Shown piece after piece: positions 34,646 through 45,039 of a stretch of 64,000 nucleotides of DNA. The notes under the pieces were generated by a model that was not told where the DNA came from, searched no databases, and saw only the letters and a program-made list of their open reading frames with translations. A program made the position numbers and the translations under genes. Origin of the DNA: Stictocephala bisonia (Eukaryota; Arthropoda; Insecta; Hemiptera; Membracidae); the NCBI GenBank assembly GCA_035578905.1, contig JAQJVL010002694.1, positions 1-64,000 of the forward strand, written 5' to 3'. How positions within the stretch are numbered: the stretch's first letter is position 1; every line of letters starts with the position of its first letter.

Positions 34646-37108
34646 TTAGTGTGTGGGTAAGTTGAATTTTACTTTTTGATTCTTATGTTTTTTAACTTCT
34701 CTTATTTTTTCGTATATAGGATTGTTCATGTTAATTTGTGTATTTAATATGTTCTTTGGTTCATTATAATTGTTAATGTATATGTGTAAATTTTCTTTTG
34801 TATTCATTTTTTCTCCTTTTTTCTCGTATTCTAAAATTGTAACATTTTCGTTTATATTTTGATAACTGTGATTTGATTGGAGAATATGTTCTGCAAAGTT
34901 AGACTTATTTGATGTTGAGTTGTTGTTTCTTATGGCTTGTATGTGTTCTTTGTAACGTAAATTAAATGTTCTTTCAGTTTGTCCTATGTAAAAAGAATTG
35001 CATTCTGAGCATTTTATTTTATATATACCAGATTTGTCATATTTGTTATTTTTATTTTCTTTGTTGGATAATTTGTTAATTAAAGTAAAAGTATTGTTCT
35101 TTGTTTTGTAACTGAGTGTATATTTACTGTGTTGAAATGTCTTTCTAATAGCTTTATTCATTTTTGTATTGTAAGGAACACTGATAAATTTTTTCTTTTC
35201 TTTTTCTTCCATTTTCTTATTTTTGTTTCTTTTTATTCTTTTTATAATTTTGTCCACAATTGTCGGATTGTAACCATTTTTTGAATCTAAGTATTTTATT
35301 GTTCTTTTTTCTTCTTCATAATCATATTTTTGCATTGGGACGTTTAACATTCTGTTAATCATTGATCTAAAACTAGATAATTTGTACTTCCATGGGTGGT
35401 TAGAATTATATGGAATTAGTAGGTCACTTTGGGTTGATTTTCTAAAAATTTTGAAAGAGTGTTTATTTCCAATATTTGTGATTGTTAGATCTAAATAGTT
35501 TATTTCTTTTGTTTCATTTTCTTTTGTAAATTTTATTTTGTCATTTAATGAATTTAAGTATTCTAGTAATTCGTCACTTTCTTTTTCGTTTCCTTGGAAA
35601 AGACATATTACATCATCAACATAACGAAACCAATAGATTATTTTTTGTTTGTGAGGATTTGATTCGTTCAAAATTTTGTTTTGTTCCAGATTGTGTAAGA
35701 AGATGTTTGCTATTATTCCTGTTAAAGGAGATCCCATTGGTAATCCATTATTTTGTTGGTAAAAATTTTCATTATATTTGAAGTAGTTTTGTTCAATACA
35801 AATTTCAGTTGATTTGATGATATCATTAATTTCATTAGTGTTGAGTCTGTTGGTTAGTGTAAGATCATTTCTCAAAATGTTTAATGTTTCTTTAGTAGGA
35901 ATGTTTGTGTACATGTCTTGTATATCAAATGATATAAATTGACATTGGTTTGGAATTTGAATATCTTTTATATTGTATATCAGTTCAGTAGTGTTCTTTA
36001 TGCTGTAATTGTAGTCCCAAATGATGTTTTCTTGAATCTTTTTATTCAAATATTTGCATAATTTATATGATGGTGCATTTTGAAAATTGACTATTGGTCT
36101 GATTGGTATATTTGTTTTATGTGTTTTAGGTTGAGCTCTTAGGGTAGGAGCTTTGGGGTTGGTCATTTTTAATTGATATTGTACAGGTATTGGAATTGTA
36201 TTACATTTAGAAATGATTTTGTTAGTTGTTTTTGAGTAATGGTTAGTAGGATCCTTTTTTAAAAGTGTTAATTTGTTATTTTGAATAAAATCTTTTATTT
36301 TATTGTCATATTCATCTTTGTACATAACAACTGTTGTATTTCCTTTATCAGCTTTGGTTAGTATAGCATTATTATCTTTTAATTTCGTTGAGATGGAATG
36401 TATAATTGTCATTTCTTTGTTTGCTGTATGTGTTTTTATATTATTATTTGTGTTTATATTAATTTTATTTAGTTCATGTATGAAAGCATGTCTGAAATGT
36501 TCTCGTTCTTTTGTATCAGTTGTCATTATGGATACGTCCATATTGATTAAATCATCTTCGATTTCATGTACTTTGTGGTCAAGATTTATGTTGTATTTTA
36601 TTGATTTATTTAAAGTATTATTTTCTTCTTCATTAAAATGTATGGTGGTCAAATTATGAAATTTAGGATAAAATTTGAACTTACATTGTGAATTGTTCTC
36701 TTGGGTAGATGTTATAATTGTTTGTTTTAATGAATGTAGTTTTGATATGTGAATTTCCCTTTTCTTTTTAATGATTGGTTGGATCCAGTTTTTGATGTAA
36801 TGGTTTATTTCTTCGATAGATTCGTGGTGGTATTGTGATTTAAGATTTTGATATAATTCTTCTTTTTCTTGGTTCAATTTGTGTAGTTTCATATATAAAG
36901 TATTAATTTCTTCTTTGATCCATATTTTCTTGGCAGTTTCCATTGTAATAAGTGCAGCTCTAGATTTTACTTTTGTATATATTTGGACATAGTTAGGAGT
37001 AATATTTTCACTTAGGCATCTCTTGTTAAATTTAATATCTTCTTTAATGGTCATCTCTTTTAGGTTGTTGTATTTGTATTTGTGAACAATTTCTGGGTAA
37101 TTAGCCAT
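34646..37108 (-). CDS. Penelope-like RT with GIY-YIG endonuclease
   Basis: An 820-residue uninterrupted ORF. The N-terminal third is Lys/Asn-rich. The Penelope-type DKG block is present as ILTKADKGNTTVVMYK (about residue 250). RT motifs follow in order: KTHKTNIPIRPIVNF, FISFDIQDMYTNIP, NGLPMGSPLTGIIANIF, the catalytic FRYVDDVICLF and NYLDLTI. A basic linker leads to a C-terminal GIY-YIG nuclease from about residue 693: SGIYKIKCSECNSFYIGQT with its CxxC, then RYKEHIQAIRNN and an NFAEHIL block. This RT plus GIY-YIG order is diagnostic of Penelope-like elements, which prime DNA synthesis at nuclease-cut sites. Length and motifs are complete for the family, so the protein is potentially functional. 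The start is the ATG 33 bases downstream of the pLTR. Confidence 0.95.
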   Translation of the reverse strand: MANYPEIVHKYKYNNLKEMTIKEDIKFNKRCLSENITPNYVQIYTKVKSRAALITMETAKKIWIKEEINTLYMKLHKLNQEKEELYQNLKSQYHHESIEEINHYIKNWIQPIIKKKREIHISKLHSLKQTIITSTQENNSQCKFKFYPKFHNLTTIHFNEEENNTLNKSIKYNINLDHKVHEIEDDLINMDVSIMTTDTKEREHFRHAFIHELNKININTNNNIKTHTANKEMTIIHSISTKLKDNNAILTKADKGNTTVVMYKDEYDNKIKDFIQNNKLTLLKKDPTNHYSKTTNKIISKCNTIPIPVQYQLKMTNPKAPTLRAQPKTHKTNIPIRPIVNFQNAPSYKLCKYLNKKIQENIIWDYNYSIKNTTELIYNIKDIQIPNQCQFISFDIQDMYTNIPTKETLNILRNDLTLTNRLNTNEINDIIKSTEICIEQNYFKYNENFYQQNNGLPMGSPLTGIIANIFLHNLEQNKILNESNPHKQKIIYWFRYVDDVICLFQGNEKESDELLEYLNSLNDKIKFTKENETKEINYLDLTITNIGNKHSFKIFRKSTQSDLLIPYNSNHPWKYKLSSFRSMINRMLNVPMQKYDYEEEKRTIKYLDSKNGYNPTIVDKIIKRIKRNKNKKMEEKEKKKFISVPYNTKMNKAIRKTFQHSKYTLSYKTKNNTFTLINKLSNKENKNNKYDKSGIYKIKCSECNSFYIGQTERTFNLRYKEHIQAIRNNNSTSNKSNFAEHILQSNHSYQNINENVTILEYEKKGEKMNTKENLHIYINNYNEPKNILNTQINMNNPIYEKIREVKKHKNQKVKFNLPTH

Positions 37109-37205
37109 TGTACATGTATAAATTAGTTCACATTAGGGCTACTATTTTAATAAAATCAAAGATAAATATAATAAAGTACCCTTTTATTAATTTTTTATAA
37201 AAATA

Positions 37206-37620
37206 TATGACTAGTTACAATTTTAGAATACGAGAAAAAAGGAGAAAAAATGAATACAAAAGAAAATTTACACATATACATTAACAATTATAATGAACCA
37301 AAGAACATATTAAATACACAAATTAACATGAACAATCCTATATACGAAAAAATAAGAGAAGTTAAAAAACATAAGAATCAAAAAGTAAAATTCAACTTAC
37401 CCACACACTAAATTAATCATATGTTATATTATTTTCATCTGTTTTATTTTTATTTTTATAATTTGTTAAGTTATTTTAGGTTATATTATTTACTATCTGA
37501 AGATGGCCTAAGAGCCGAAACTAGTCATACATTTTTATAAAAAATTAAAAAAAGGGTACTTTATTATATTTATCTTTGATTTTATTAAAATAGTAGCCCT
37601 AATGTGAACTAATTTATACA
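37206..37620 (+). mobile_element. Inverted 5'-truncated Penelope copy (last ~65 codons plus pLTR)
   Basis: Plus-strand sequence matches the end of the minus-strand ORF from the LEYEKKGEKMNTKENL block to its stop (about 37408), then the 3' UTR, the hammerhead-like motif and the pLTR. It joins the main unit near 37205 with a few bases of microhomology. It encodes no catalytic domain. Confidence 0.85.
37497..37526 (+). ncRNA. Hammerhead-ribozyme-like motif, inverted copy
   Basis: Identical in core sequence to the minus-strand motif at 34531-34560 (CUGAAGA, GGC/GCC stem, GAAAC, GUC). Identity between the two copies suggests a recent insertion. Confidence 0.6.
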
Positions 37621-37632
37621 AGTTCTTAAAAT
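37621..37632. repeat. Target-site duplication, right copy
   Basis: AGTTCTTAAAAT. Directly after it the RNase H frame resumes (LAHSNRVNLSWVPGHT), ending about 37672, after which the LINE is lost. Confidence 0.85.
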
Positions 37633-37672
37633 GCTGGCGCATTCCAATAGGGTAAACCTGTCATGGGTACCA

Positions 37673-38745
37673 GGTCACACTATTTTTTTTGGCTTAGGGC
37701 CATTACCAGGTTTGGAAGCCTGGCCCTCTAAATCGTAAAAAATAAAATAAAATAAAAATCTTATATACGGGTGGGTGGAAAGGAAATAATCACTGTACAT
37801 AAATATCGTGCAGTGACTGCAAAAACCATCAAATCATTTATTTGTATACTAGCAATTACTTAATCTATTTGAACACTATCTATGCTTCTGATAAATATTG
37901 ATCTTGGATGTCAAGTTAGAGGACATGATTCAAACAGTTGACTTAAATCATACATATTCAAAATATAAAAGATAAGTTACAAAAATACTAATTATAACCC
38001 TTGATTAAATTATTACTTACAAATAGATATCTCATATAGTAGTAATAATTGTGCCAGCACTTTGGTTAGTTAGGTATGTTACTGCATGGTCTACACTTGC
38101 ACTCCATAACTGACCACAAAACGGCTTATTATATGATATATAAAATTTAACATTACATAAGAAATCTATCTATATGCTTATGAAATCAATAGTATCACTA
38201 CACGATCCTTGATCATTCTCCCATAATTAATTTTAAATGAGGTTTTTGTTATTTAGAATACTATTAATAACGCATCATGATAAGCAACGTAAATACTTGT
38301 CGCCGGCTACCGACATTACCCCTTATTGATCCGAGTCTTTCTCTGAACCGGCTTTTTGTTGTATATGTTTGGTATCGCTTAGCACTGTGTTTTGGTAGTG
38401 TCGTCCTTTCACAAGTTTTAGTTTGCCATATTGGACGGTTCACTTTGATCACCATCAACCTAACCTTTGTTTGAGTATAGTGACATTCTAGAGTTGTGCT
38501 GTTAGGTAACCTTATAAAAATACTACATAAAACTGTGTTTAGTGCTAGTATTTAGAGTTTAATATAATTTATGTGTAAAATTCTAAGCTTATCACCTAAA
38601 ACATAGTATATTTCTTTCTTTTGCAACATTTTGTGGCAATTAACACTATTCAAACTTACTTGTAAATATAATAAAAAACTGAGATGATTTAAAAAAAACT
38701 GTGTTTACTTTCTTAGTGTGTAGTTTCTTTAAGTATAAATACTGG
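37673..38745. other. AT-rich spacer
   Basis: Contains an A-rich (AAAAT)n stretch near 37736-37760 and a degenerate single unit of the GGGTGGG...CACTGTAC minisatellite near 37767-37800. No coding exon is seen. Confidence 0.4.
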
Positions 38746-40335
38746 TCAATGTCGATGGATACAGCTATTCCTGGGCCTTCAGAGGTCATGCTACCGGCCG
38801 CAATTTCTCATTCGCGTGAACTGGTTGACAGTGACATTGAAGAAGATCCAATTCAACAAATTATGGGCTCTGGTGATTCTGACGTTTTTACAGATGACAA
38901 TAATGCTATGTACACATCTTATTCAGATGACGTGTACATAGAAGCATCACAGCATCAGGGATTTGACCCATACAATTTGCTTGAACTGATTCACTTCTTA
39001 TCCCTATTCCAAGTGAAGATAAGCCAATTGATTGGTTCTATTTATTATTCGATTACATTCTCTTAGAAGAAATTTGTAGAAATACAAACAAATATGCATT
39101 TCAACGTTTTATTCAAACCAAGTCTTCAACCCCGAATTAGAATCAATAAAAATGGACTTGACTGTGGCCGAATTGAAAATTTTTATTGGTACAGTGAGAT
39201 TGAATAGAATCTTCTCTTTGGTTTCAAAATTGTCCATAACAACATGTCTAGTGACTGATTTCTAATTATATTAAGTTGCCTGCATTTTATCAAACTGTCT
39301 GAGGCCAAAGACAGAAGTGAATTGATAACAAAATTTGTAAATTATTTAATAGTAAAATTATTAAAATCTACTACCCTCAGAAAGAACTTGTAATCGACGA
39401 GGCAATGGTCTTGTGGAGGAGAAGACTAATTTTCTGTCAGTACGTAAAATGTTAAGCCATAAATACGGGCTGAAATTGCACCCTCTGTGAACACCAGGGG
39501 CCCATATTAAAATAGTTTAGTTTACGTTGGAGCACAAGACAAAGATGTAGATGGTGTAGACCATACAGAAAAGGTTGTTATGTATCTGCTAAAGGAAAAA
39601 CTTGATAATGGACACAGTGTCTATATGGACAATTTTTGTAATAGTTTAGCTTGTCATCTAGACTACTTGCAAATGAAACATATTCCACAGGAACCTTGAG
39701 ACAAGACCATAAGCACATACCAACCGATGTAGACAGCAAATCTGAGGATGGGAGAAACAGTTGCGTGAAACAGAAACAGCGTTGTGATCGGAAAGTGGAA
39801 GAAAAAGTATACTCTTTCCTACATTTCCACAGACATGAAAATGAGACGATTTAATTTGTTGACAAGAGACATAATGTAAAACGAAAACCACTCCCAATTA
39901 TCAAATACAACCAGCAAACCAGATGCTCTCTTATCATTTTCAATTTTGTTTTATTTTCATTTATTACTCCTGCTAACACGAGACCATCCGATGGCACAAA
40001 CAAGTCTTTTTACACATCCTGCATATGATCTTACTCAATACTCATGCACTGCACAATATGTACTAAAATAAATTGACATTTTACGATTACCGACAGCAGG
40101 TCATATAAGTACTACTACCTGAGCCCTTACAAGCACTTGAGTCCCCTGGTCAATGGCACTTGCAACAAACTGCACAAGAATGTTTTAAGAGCAATGAACG
40201 TGACCAGAGAAATCGCTTGAAATGTAGAACATATTGGAAAAACCAAAAACAGACAATATAACAGCATATTTTTGTAATACTTGCCCTGATAAGCCAGGCT
40301 TGTGCTTAGGAAAATGCTTTGAAGCATAACACAAC
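38746..40335 (+). pseudogene. piggyBac-family transposase pseudogene
   Basis: An acidic N-terminal region (SDIEEDPIQQIMGSGDSD) is followed, in shifting frames, by EEICRNTNKYAFQ, SCLHFIKLSEAKDR, LVIDEAMVLWRRRLIFCQYV (a catalytic-Asp block), DNGHSVYMDNFCNSL, TYSTGTLRQDHK and KRKPLPIIKYN. The C-terminal Cys-rich domain reads CPDKPGLCLGKCFEA near 40.27-40.32 kb. Order and spacing match the DDE_Tnp_1_7 (piggyBac) fold end to end. Multiple stops and frameshifts disable it. I could not identify its own terminal inverted repeats, although a TTAA element with unrelated length starts about 0.5 kb downstream. Confidence 0.8.
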
Positions 40336-40860
40336 TTGTGAAATAAATGAACAAGGGATGTGCGGTGGGTTGTACAAATATCTAAATATTGTTTTTGATA
40401 GATAATTACTTAAATAATGTGCTGACCAACGAAGGCAAAAGTGCAGAAATAACTCATTGGGACACAAATAGTGCACAGGGTCGTCACATGGTTTATTGGC
40501 ACCCAGGGCAAGATGTTGTCAGGCCCCCCTGGCACATAATGAGCGATGCTCGTTATACAAAGTTGCATGGCGGGTTGCAATCTGCGTGCCCAACAAGAGA
40601 CACCTAAACGGATTGAATTACCTTGCAAAAATACTAGAGTCAGGAATCAAATTACTCAAATTTTTGACGAAAATCATTTTTAATTTATGACAATCAAATC
40701 CATACAAATAATGTAAGAAGTGTCTCTACCAAGAGTTATCATCAGCTTCCCAAGGTCGGCCATCAGCCGGTCGGGCGAGATAAAAATAGAACACGGCAGC
40801 AACTCGTGTGTACAGAGCGACACTATGCGACATTGCAATATTGACTTATAATAAAATATA
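40336..40860. other. Spacer between piggyBac pseudogene and TTAA element
   Basis: Mixed-composition sequence. Two overlapping open frames of about 70 codons on opposite strands resemble nothing I know and are not called. Confidence 0.4.
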
Positions 40861-41255
40861 TTAACCCTCCCGGCGTTACTTGTCGAAAATTCGACCGCAA
40901 TGGCGGCATTCTGAATGATACCTGTCGATTCGTCGACATCAAGCAATCGTTTACAAAATATAATGTTAACTCGGTTATTTTTCGTAATAATACATCGTAA
41001 TATTTATGAATCGATAGAGGAGATTCTACTTTACATCGCACGTCTTTGGATTTCCTCTATTCCCTTGTGAAAAATAAACAAAAAAAAAAAACACAGCTGA
41101 TTTATACAACGCAGTTATTGTGTTAACAGTCTGTCAGTGTTTCAGAGAATTCATAGAGTACTTTTTTCAGTGTAGTAATAAACCTTATAATGTATATATT
41201 TTCTTTTCATGTATAAAATTTGCAACAAAACTGCTATCTTGGTTTTTTTTATATA

Positions 41256-43588
41256 CACTCAACTCCCGATTAACCGCGATAAAGTAGGGTTAAGGCTTCC
41301 CGGATACGTAAAATCGCGGTTAATCCGCAAAATACTATAAAATGAACAGGAAAGGTTATTAAAATGCAAAACCCTATTAAACGGTGGTAATTAACATATT
41401 TATATTGCATTAAAACATACCTGAATGTTGTATTTGACAGGAATCACAATGAATGAATAGGGCCTAACACACATATTTGAACACAATAACACACGTTAAT
41501 GTAAATACAGTACAAAGAATATGAACATTTACAGTACTTAGGTGCTCAAATCACGGCAAAACTAAGATCAAATAAAAAAAATATTTACAAGTCACAAAAT
41601 ACCGTGAATTACTTTCTTTGAAAATAATCCGTAACAGTTTTCTGTTTTTGAACAGAGAAACATTTCTTTTTGATTCTACTTCTCATGTTTCGTAACACAA
41701 TTTTGTCTGCGATTGAAGCATCTTCTTGACTCTCACAGTACTCAAGCAGCTGTTCCACACTCGCCAGTGCAGCACTGTGCAACACAGTTGTTTGTTGTTG
41801 ATCACGTGACCCACCCTCCTCATCACTTTCACTCTCGTCCTCCACGACAGGTGGACCTGTTATCTTGTTTACAATCTGCTCATCTGTCAGCAGCTCATAC
41901 CCTTGATCTTCCGCATCACAATCCAACCACTGCAGTATATTTTCTCCGTCCACTTCCTCTCCTCCTGGCACATCTTTTATAGCTTCTGTGATTTTTTCAA
42001 CAACAAAATCAGTCTCGTCGAATCCAAGAAAGTCATTGTCTTCACAAATGTCGGGCATGATTTTTTTCCAAGATCGTTTGATAGTCAGCGGTTTGGTTTT
42101 TTCCCAAACAGATCGCACTTCGTAGATGGCATCTAAGATTGTGAAGTCCTTCCAAAAGCTCTTGAGGTCGTTCCCTTCTTCTATTCTTTTCTGAAGGATA
42201 GCTGAGCGATAGTTGCGTTTCAAAGATGAAATAACGCCTTGGTCCATTGGTTGTATCATGGCCGTAACATTGGGAGGCATATATTTCACGAAGATATTTC
42301 CATCAGGTGATCTCAAATTAGTTGCACTAGGGTGGGAAGGTGCGTTGTCCAAGAGAAGAACAGCTTTCTGAGGAATGCCATGAGCTTTCAAGTGTTTTTT
42401 TACCTCCGGTACAAATGTTAAGTCAAACCAAGTTTTAAATATTTCGCAATTCATCCAAGCAGCCTTTTGATTGAAATAATCCACGGGTAAATTTTTGGCC
42501 TCAGTGCCCTTAAAAGATCTAGGTTTCTTGGCTTTTCCGATCACAAGTAAGGGCAATTTATGTTGTCCAGTTGCGTTAGCGCAGGTCATAATTGTAATGC
42601 GCTCTTTGGAAGCCTTGTGTCCCGGTGTACTGTGTTCCTTTTTAAATGCTAGGGTCCGGGTGGGTAGACATTTCCAGTACAACCCGGACTCATCTGCGTT
42701 GTAAATTTGTTCCAGCAACAGTCCCTCGTCCTCCACAAATTTTTGAAATTCCGTTTTAAACTGATTAGCAGCGTCAATGTCACCACTTAAGATTTCTCCT
42801 TTCGTAGACACATCCCGGATTCCGTGTCTCAGTTTGAATCGCGTGAGCCAACCCGATGATGCATCGAAGTCCCCTTCCATTCCGAGAGCTTCAAAAAAAA
42901 ACTTTGCTTTCGTCTTGCAAATCGGTCCTGATACCGGAGTTCCCTGTGTGCGTTGCTGCGAAAACCACTCCAACATGCACTGATCAAGTTCGTCAAACTT
43001 TGATTTTTTCATGGTCTTCCGATTGGCCATTCCAAAATTCGAGTCCGAGGAACATGCAAAAGTTACGAGTTTATCTTTATTTTTTAAAATATCACGCACT
43101 GTGCTATCGCCAACATTGTACTGGTTACACATCTGTTTAACCGTGGAACCACGTTCAATATTTTGAACAATGTCCAACTTTTGTTGGATCGACAAAACAA
43201 CATGTTTACGTTTAGAAGCGGTAGCCATAATATGCGCACTGTGTGTCACACTTCACTGCTCTACTGATCAGGGGCGTGGAACGCGGGTGAGAGAGTGTTG
43301 ACGTATCGGGAGGGGTAAGAGGGGTGGGGTAAGAGGGAAGGGGTCTATGACCTTGAGTGAGCCTGGCTGCCGGCTGGAGATGAGTGACTCCCCTACCGCG
43401 CTTCCTTCCGAGAAAAATGCCCTACAGTCTCAAAAACATCGACCTACATTTACATTTTGAAAACATTGACTTGTATCGGTAATTAGGACCGCATCCGTCT
43501 GCATTTAATTTTATGTATTTTTCCCGGAACGTGTCCCGGTTAAGCCGCAACGCGGTTATTCCGATTACGGTTAATCGGGAGTTGAGTG
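41256..43588 (-). mobile_element. Tigger DNA transposon, apparently complete
   Basis: The left terminus CACTCAACTCCCGATTAACC is matched without mismatch by the reverse complement of the right terminus, for 21 bases. Direct TA duplications flank it at 41254-41255 and 43589-43590. Total length is 2333 bp, close to the 2.4 kb usual for Tigger. It carries one transposase ORF on the minus strand and GC-rich upstream sequence (43.25-43.42 kb). Confidence 0.95.
41609..43249 (-). CDS. Tigger (pogo/CENP-B-like) transposase, intact ORF
   Basis: A 546-codon uninterrupted frame. The start is either the first ATG or, more likely by family pattern, the ATG seven codons in (MATASKRKHVVLS, 43228). An N-terminal CENP-B-type helix-turn-helix (KRKHVVLSIQQKLDIVQNIE) is followed by a second HTH (SGWLTRFKLRHGIRD near residue 133). 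The DDD catalytic domain shows YNADESGLYWKCLP, VLLLDNAPSHP and QPMDQGVISSLKRNYR. An acidic C-terminal region (DESESDEEGG) and a basic tail follow. All three acidic residues and the length fit active Tigger enzymes, which cut and paste at TA. Jerky-like domesticated genes share this fold, but the flanking inverted repeats and TA duplication favour a transposon. Confidence 0.95.
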   Translation of the reverse strand: MTHSAHIMATASKRKHVVLSIQQKLDIVQNIERGSTVKQMCNQYNVGDSTVRDILKNKDKLVTFACSSDSNFGMANRKTMKKSKFDELDQCMLEWFSQQRTQGTPVSGPICKTKAKFFFEALGMEGDFDASSGWLTRFKLRHGIRDVSTKGEILSGDIDAANQFKTEFQKFVEDEGLLLEQIYNADESGLYWKCLPTRTLAFKKEHSTPGHKASKERITIMTCANATGQHKLPLLVIGKAKKPRSFKGTEAKNLPVDYFNQKAAWMNCEIFKTWFDLTFVPEVKKHLKAHGIPQKAVLLLDNAPSHPSATNLRSPDGNIFVKYMPPNVTAMIQPMDQGVISSLKRNYRSAILQKRIEEGNDLKSFWKDFTILDAIYEVRSVWEKTKPLTIKRSWKKIMPDICEDNDFLGFDETDFVVEKITEAIKDVPGGEEVDGENILQWLDCDAEDQGYELLTDEQIVNKITGPPVVEDESESDEEGGSRDQQQTTVLHSAALASVEQLLEYCESQEDASIADKIVLRNMRSRIKKKCFSVQKQKTVTDYFQRK

Positions 43589-43867
43589 TAGTGAAATAAC
43601 TCTTACTAGCATAGTGTAAACTTAGAACAAAACTTGGGAAATTTTGATTTTTTACAATACAATCAAGGATAACATCAACAATACTCAAGGAAGGTAAACA
43701 AAAATATTATTCTAATATAGCTTATTTTGTTTACTTTACATTGATATATAATACTTTAAGATTTTACTTATTTTTGTGTGTGTTCAACATTTTTCTACAA
43801 AACGCTGCAAAGTAGCTAAAAAAGGCTGGACATTAAGGGGTGGACTACTGGACGCTGGGAGGGTTAA

Positions 43868-44847
43868 AATAATTAAGTTTGGAACAGTCAGTTGTGGTAC
43901 TAGCATTGCGGAGCCCTGTGCAGATCTATAGGGCCCATCCTTCTGACAGCTATTTGGGAAAATGTTATAAATATATAAAGTGATTGGTGTCAAATATGTA
44001 TTTGTTCAATAAATGCATACAACATAATAATAAAAATTCAGTTATACTTCATTCTTAACTTTGCGCCAGGGGCGGTCACGATAGTGCAGCTGACAGATCG
44101 TCAACACCCATGTTATTTTGATGGGCAATACCGGCAACCAAATTACAACAGATGAATTTCTAGAACTTTAAAACAATAAGAAGTTTCCGCAACAAGTGTG
44201 GCATTACCATCTAAGAGTTAATACACCGGGTGCTTCACACCACCCATCTCAAATGTTTAGCTGTCAAACAACCCACTCAGAGGCTTGGTCTAAATGTATT
44301 CTCCACTAAATCGACAAAAAAAATCTGTTCAAATTATTTTTAAACCTTTGTTTAGAATACTTTAAACGAAAATTTTAAATGTAAACTGTCTTAATTTTTT
44401 ATATTTGTTTAAAAGTCTTGACTCTAAAACATTTTGATTTCTAATCTTTTCAGAATGGTGGCCAAAATTGGTTTGAAAATTGTGGCTTTTTGTGACTGTA
44501 ACCTACACCAAAATACTTTTTCTTCTTTATAATTCATGACATCTGCTTTCAAATAATACCATGCAAGAAGATTTATTAAATTGTTATAGCGCTACAAAAA
44601 TTTCCTTTTGGAAATATAAAAGTGTACTCAGTATGCAAAAATGCTAAACGGTAAGGTGTGGTTTGCAGCTTATCAATTGAAAAACTGTAAAAAGAATATT
44701 TTACACATTACCGTCTCCATTTACACATCCCAAAATTAAAGGCATACAGTTTATATTTATTGATATCTTCTACTATTTTTCTGCTTATTTACTGCACGAA
44801 TGTTGTGCGGTGATTGAAAGAAAAGATTTCAAAGATGTTATGAAACA

Positions 44848-44848
<1 letters not shown>
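43868..44848. other. Intronic-looking AT-rich spacer
   Basis: No gene seen. If the PPWD1 homologue continues leftward, this is part of its intron 2. Confidence 0.5.
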
Positions 44849-44904
<56 letters not shown>

Positions 44905-44952
44905 GGAAAGTTATATAATATATATATATCCTTTTTATATATATTATATAAC
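44849..44952. repeat. (TA)26 microsatellite plus AT hairpin
   Basis: TA units at 44849-44900. They are followed by an inverted repeat, AGTTATATAATATATATA against TATATATATTATATAACT (about 44908-44952), able to form a hairpin. Confidence 0.85.
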
Positions 44953-45039
44953 TACGAGTATACATTATTTGTTGTAGATTACTGAATATTTATACTAGTT
45001 CCAATAACTTAAGATCTTGGGATTTCTACAATGGCTTAC

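Larger units (their letters stand above)
34474..37620 (-). mobile_element. Penelope-like element with inverted partial tail
   Basis: Components are a full-length minus-strand unit (about 34474-37205) and an inverted, truncated plus-strand copy of its 3' end (about 37206-37620). They sit between 12 bp duplications in the RNase H domain of an older LINE. The unit is bounded by pseudo-LTR copies: about 34474-34560 at its 3' end and about 37141-37205 at its 5' end, sharing the AAAATCAAAGATAAATATAA core. The inverted tail ends with the sequence that also precedes the ORF start (TAGTAGCCCTAATGTGAACT), so pLTR sequence is followed by the beginning of a next unit, as expected for tandem or circular templates. 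Mixed-orientation partial copies are a known habit of Penelope elements. Confidence 0.9.
40861..43867. mobile_element. TTAA-flanked piggyBac-like MITE, host of a Tigger insertion
   Basis: TTAA at 40861-40864 is followed by CCCTCCCGGCGT. The right end, in reverse complement, is TTAA then CCCTCCCAGCGT, giving an inverted repeat with one mismatch in 12. Without the Tigger insertion (41256-43588) and one TA, the element is about 670 bp and non-coding. Its left subterminal region has CG-containing dyads (GTCGAAAATTCGAC and a TCGATTCGTCGA stretch). This parallels the CG palindromes of the TTAA element at 221-984, though the inverted repeats differ. Confidence 0.75.

Noticed and set aside
35548..36659. 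Plus-strand ORFs opposite the Penelope gene, rich in Phe/Leu/Ser and membrane-like
   Set aside because: They are antisense shadows of the AT-rich, Lys/Asn-rich PLE coding sequence.
40389..41041. Short overlapping ORFs on both strands beside the piggyBac remnant
   Set aside because: They overlap one another, have no family similarity, and one spans the TTAA element boundary.
44849..44952. AT-rich hairpins as a replication origin
   Set aside because: They are simple (TA)n microsatellite and its inverted flank; nothing else supports an origin.
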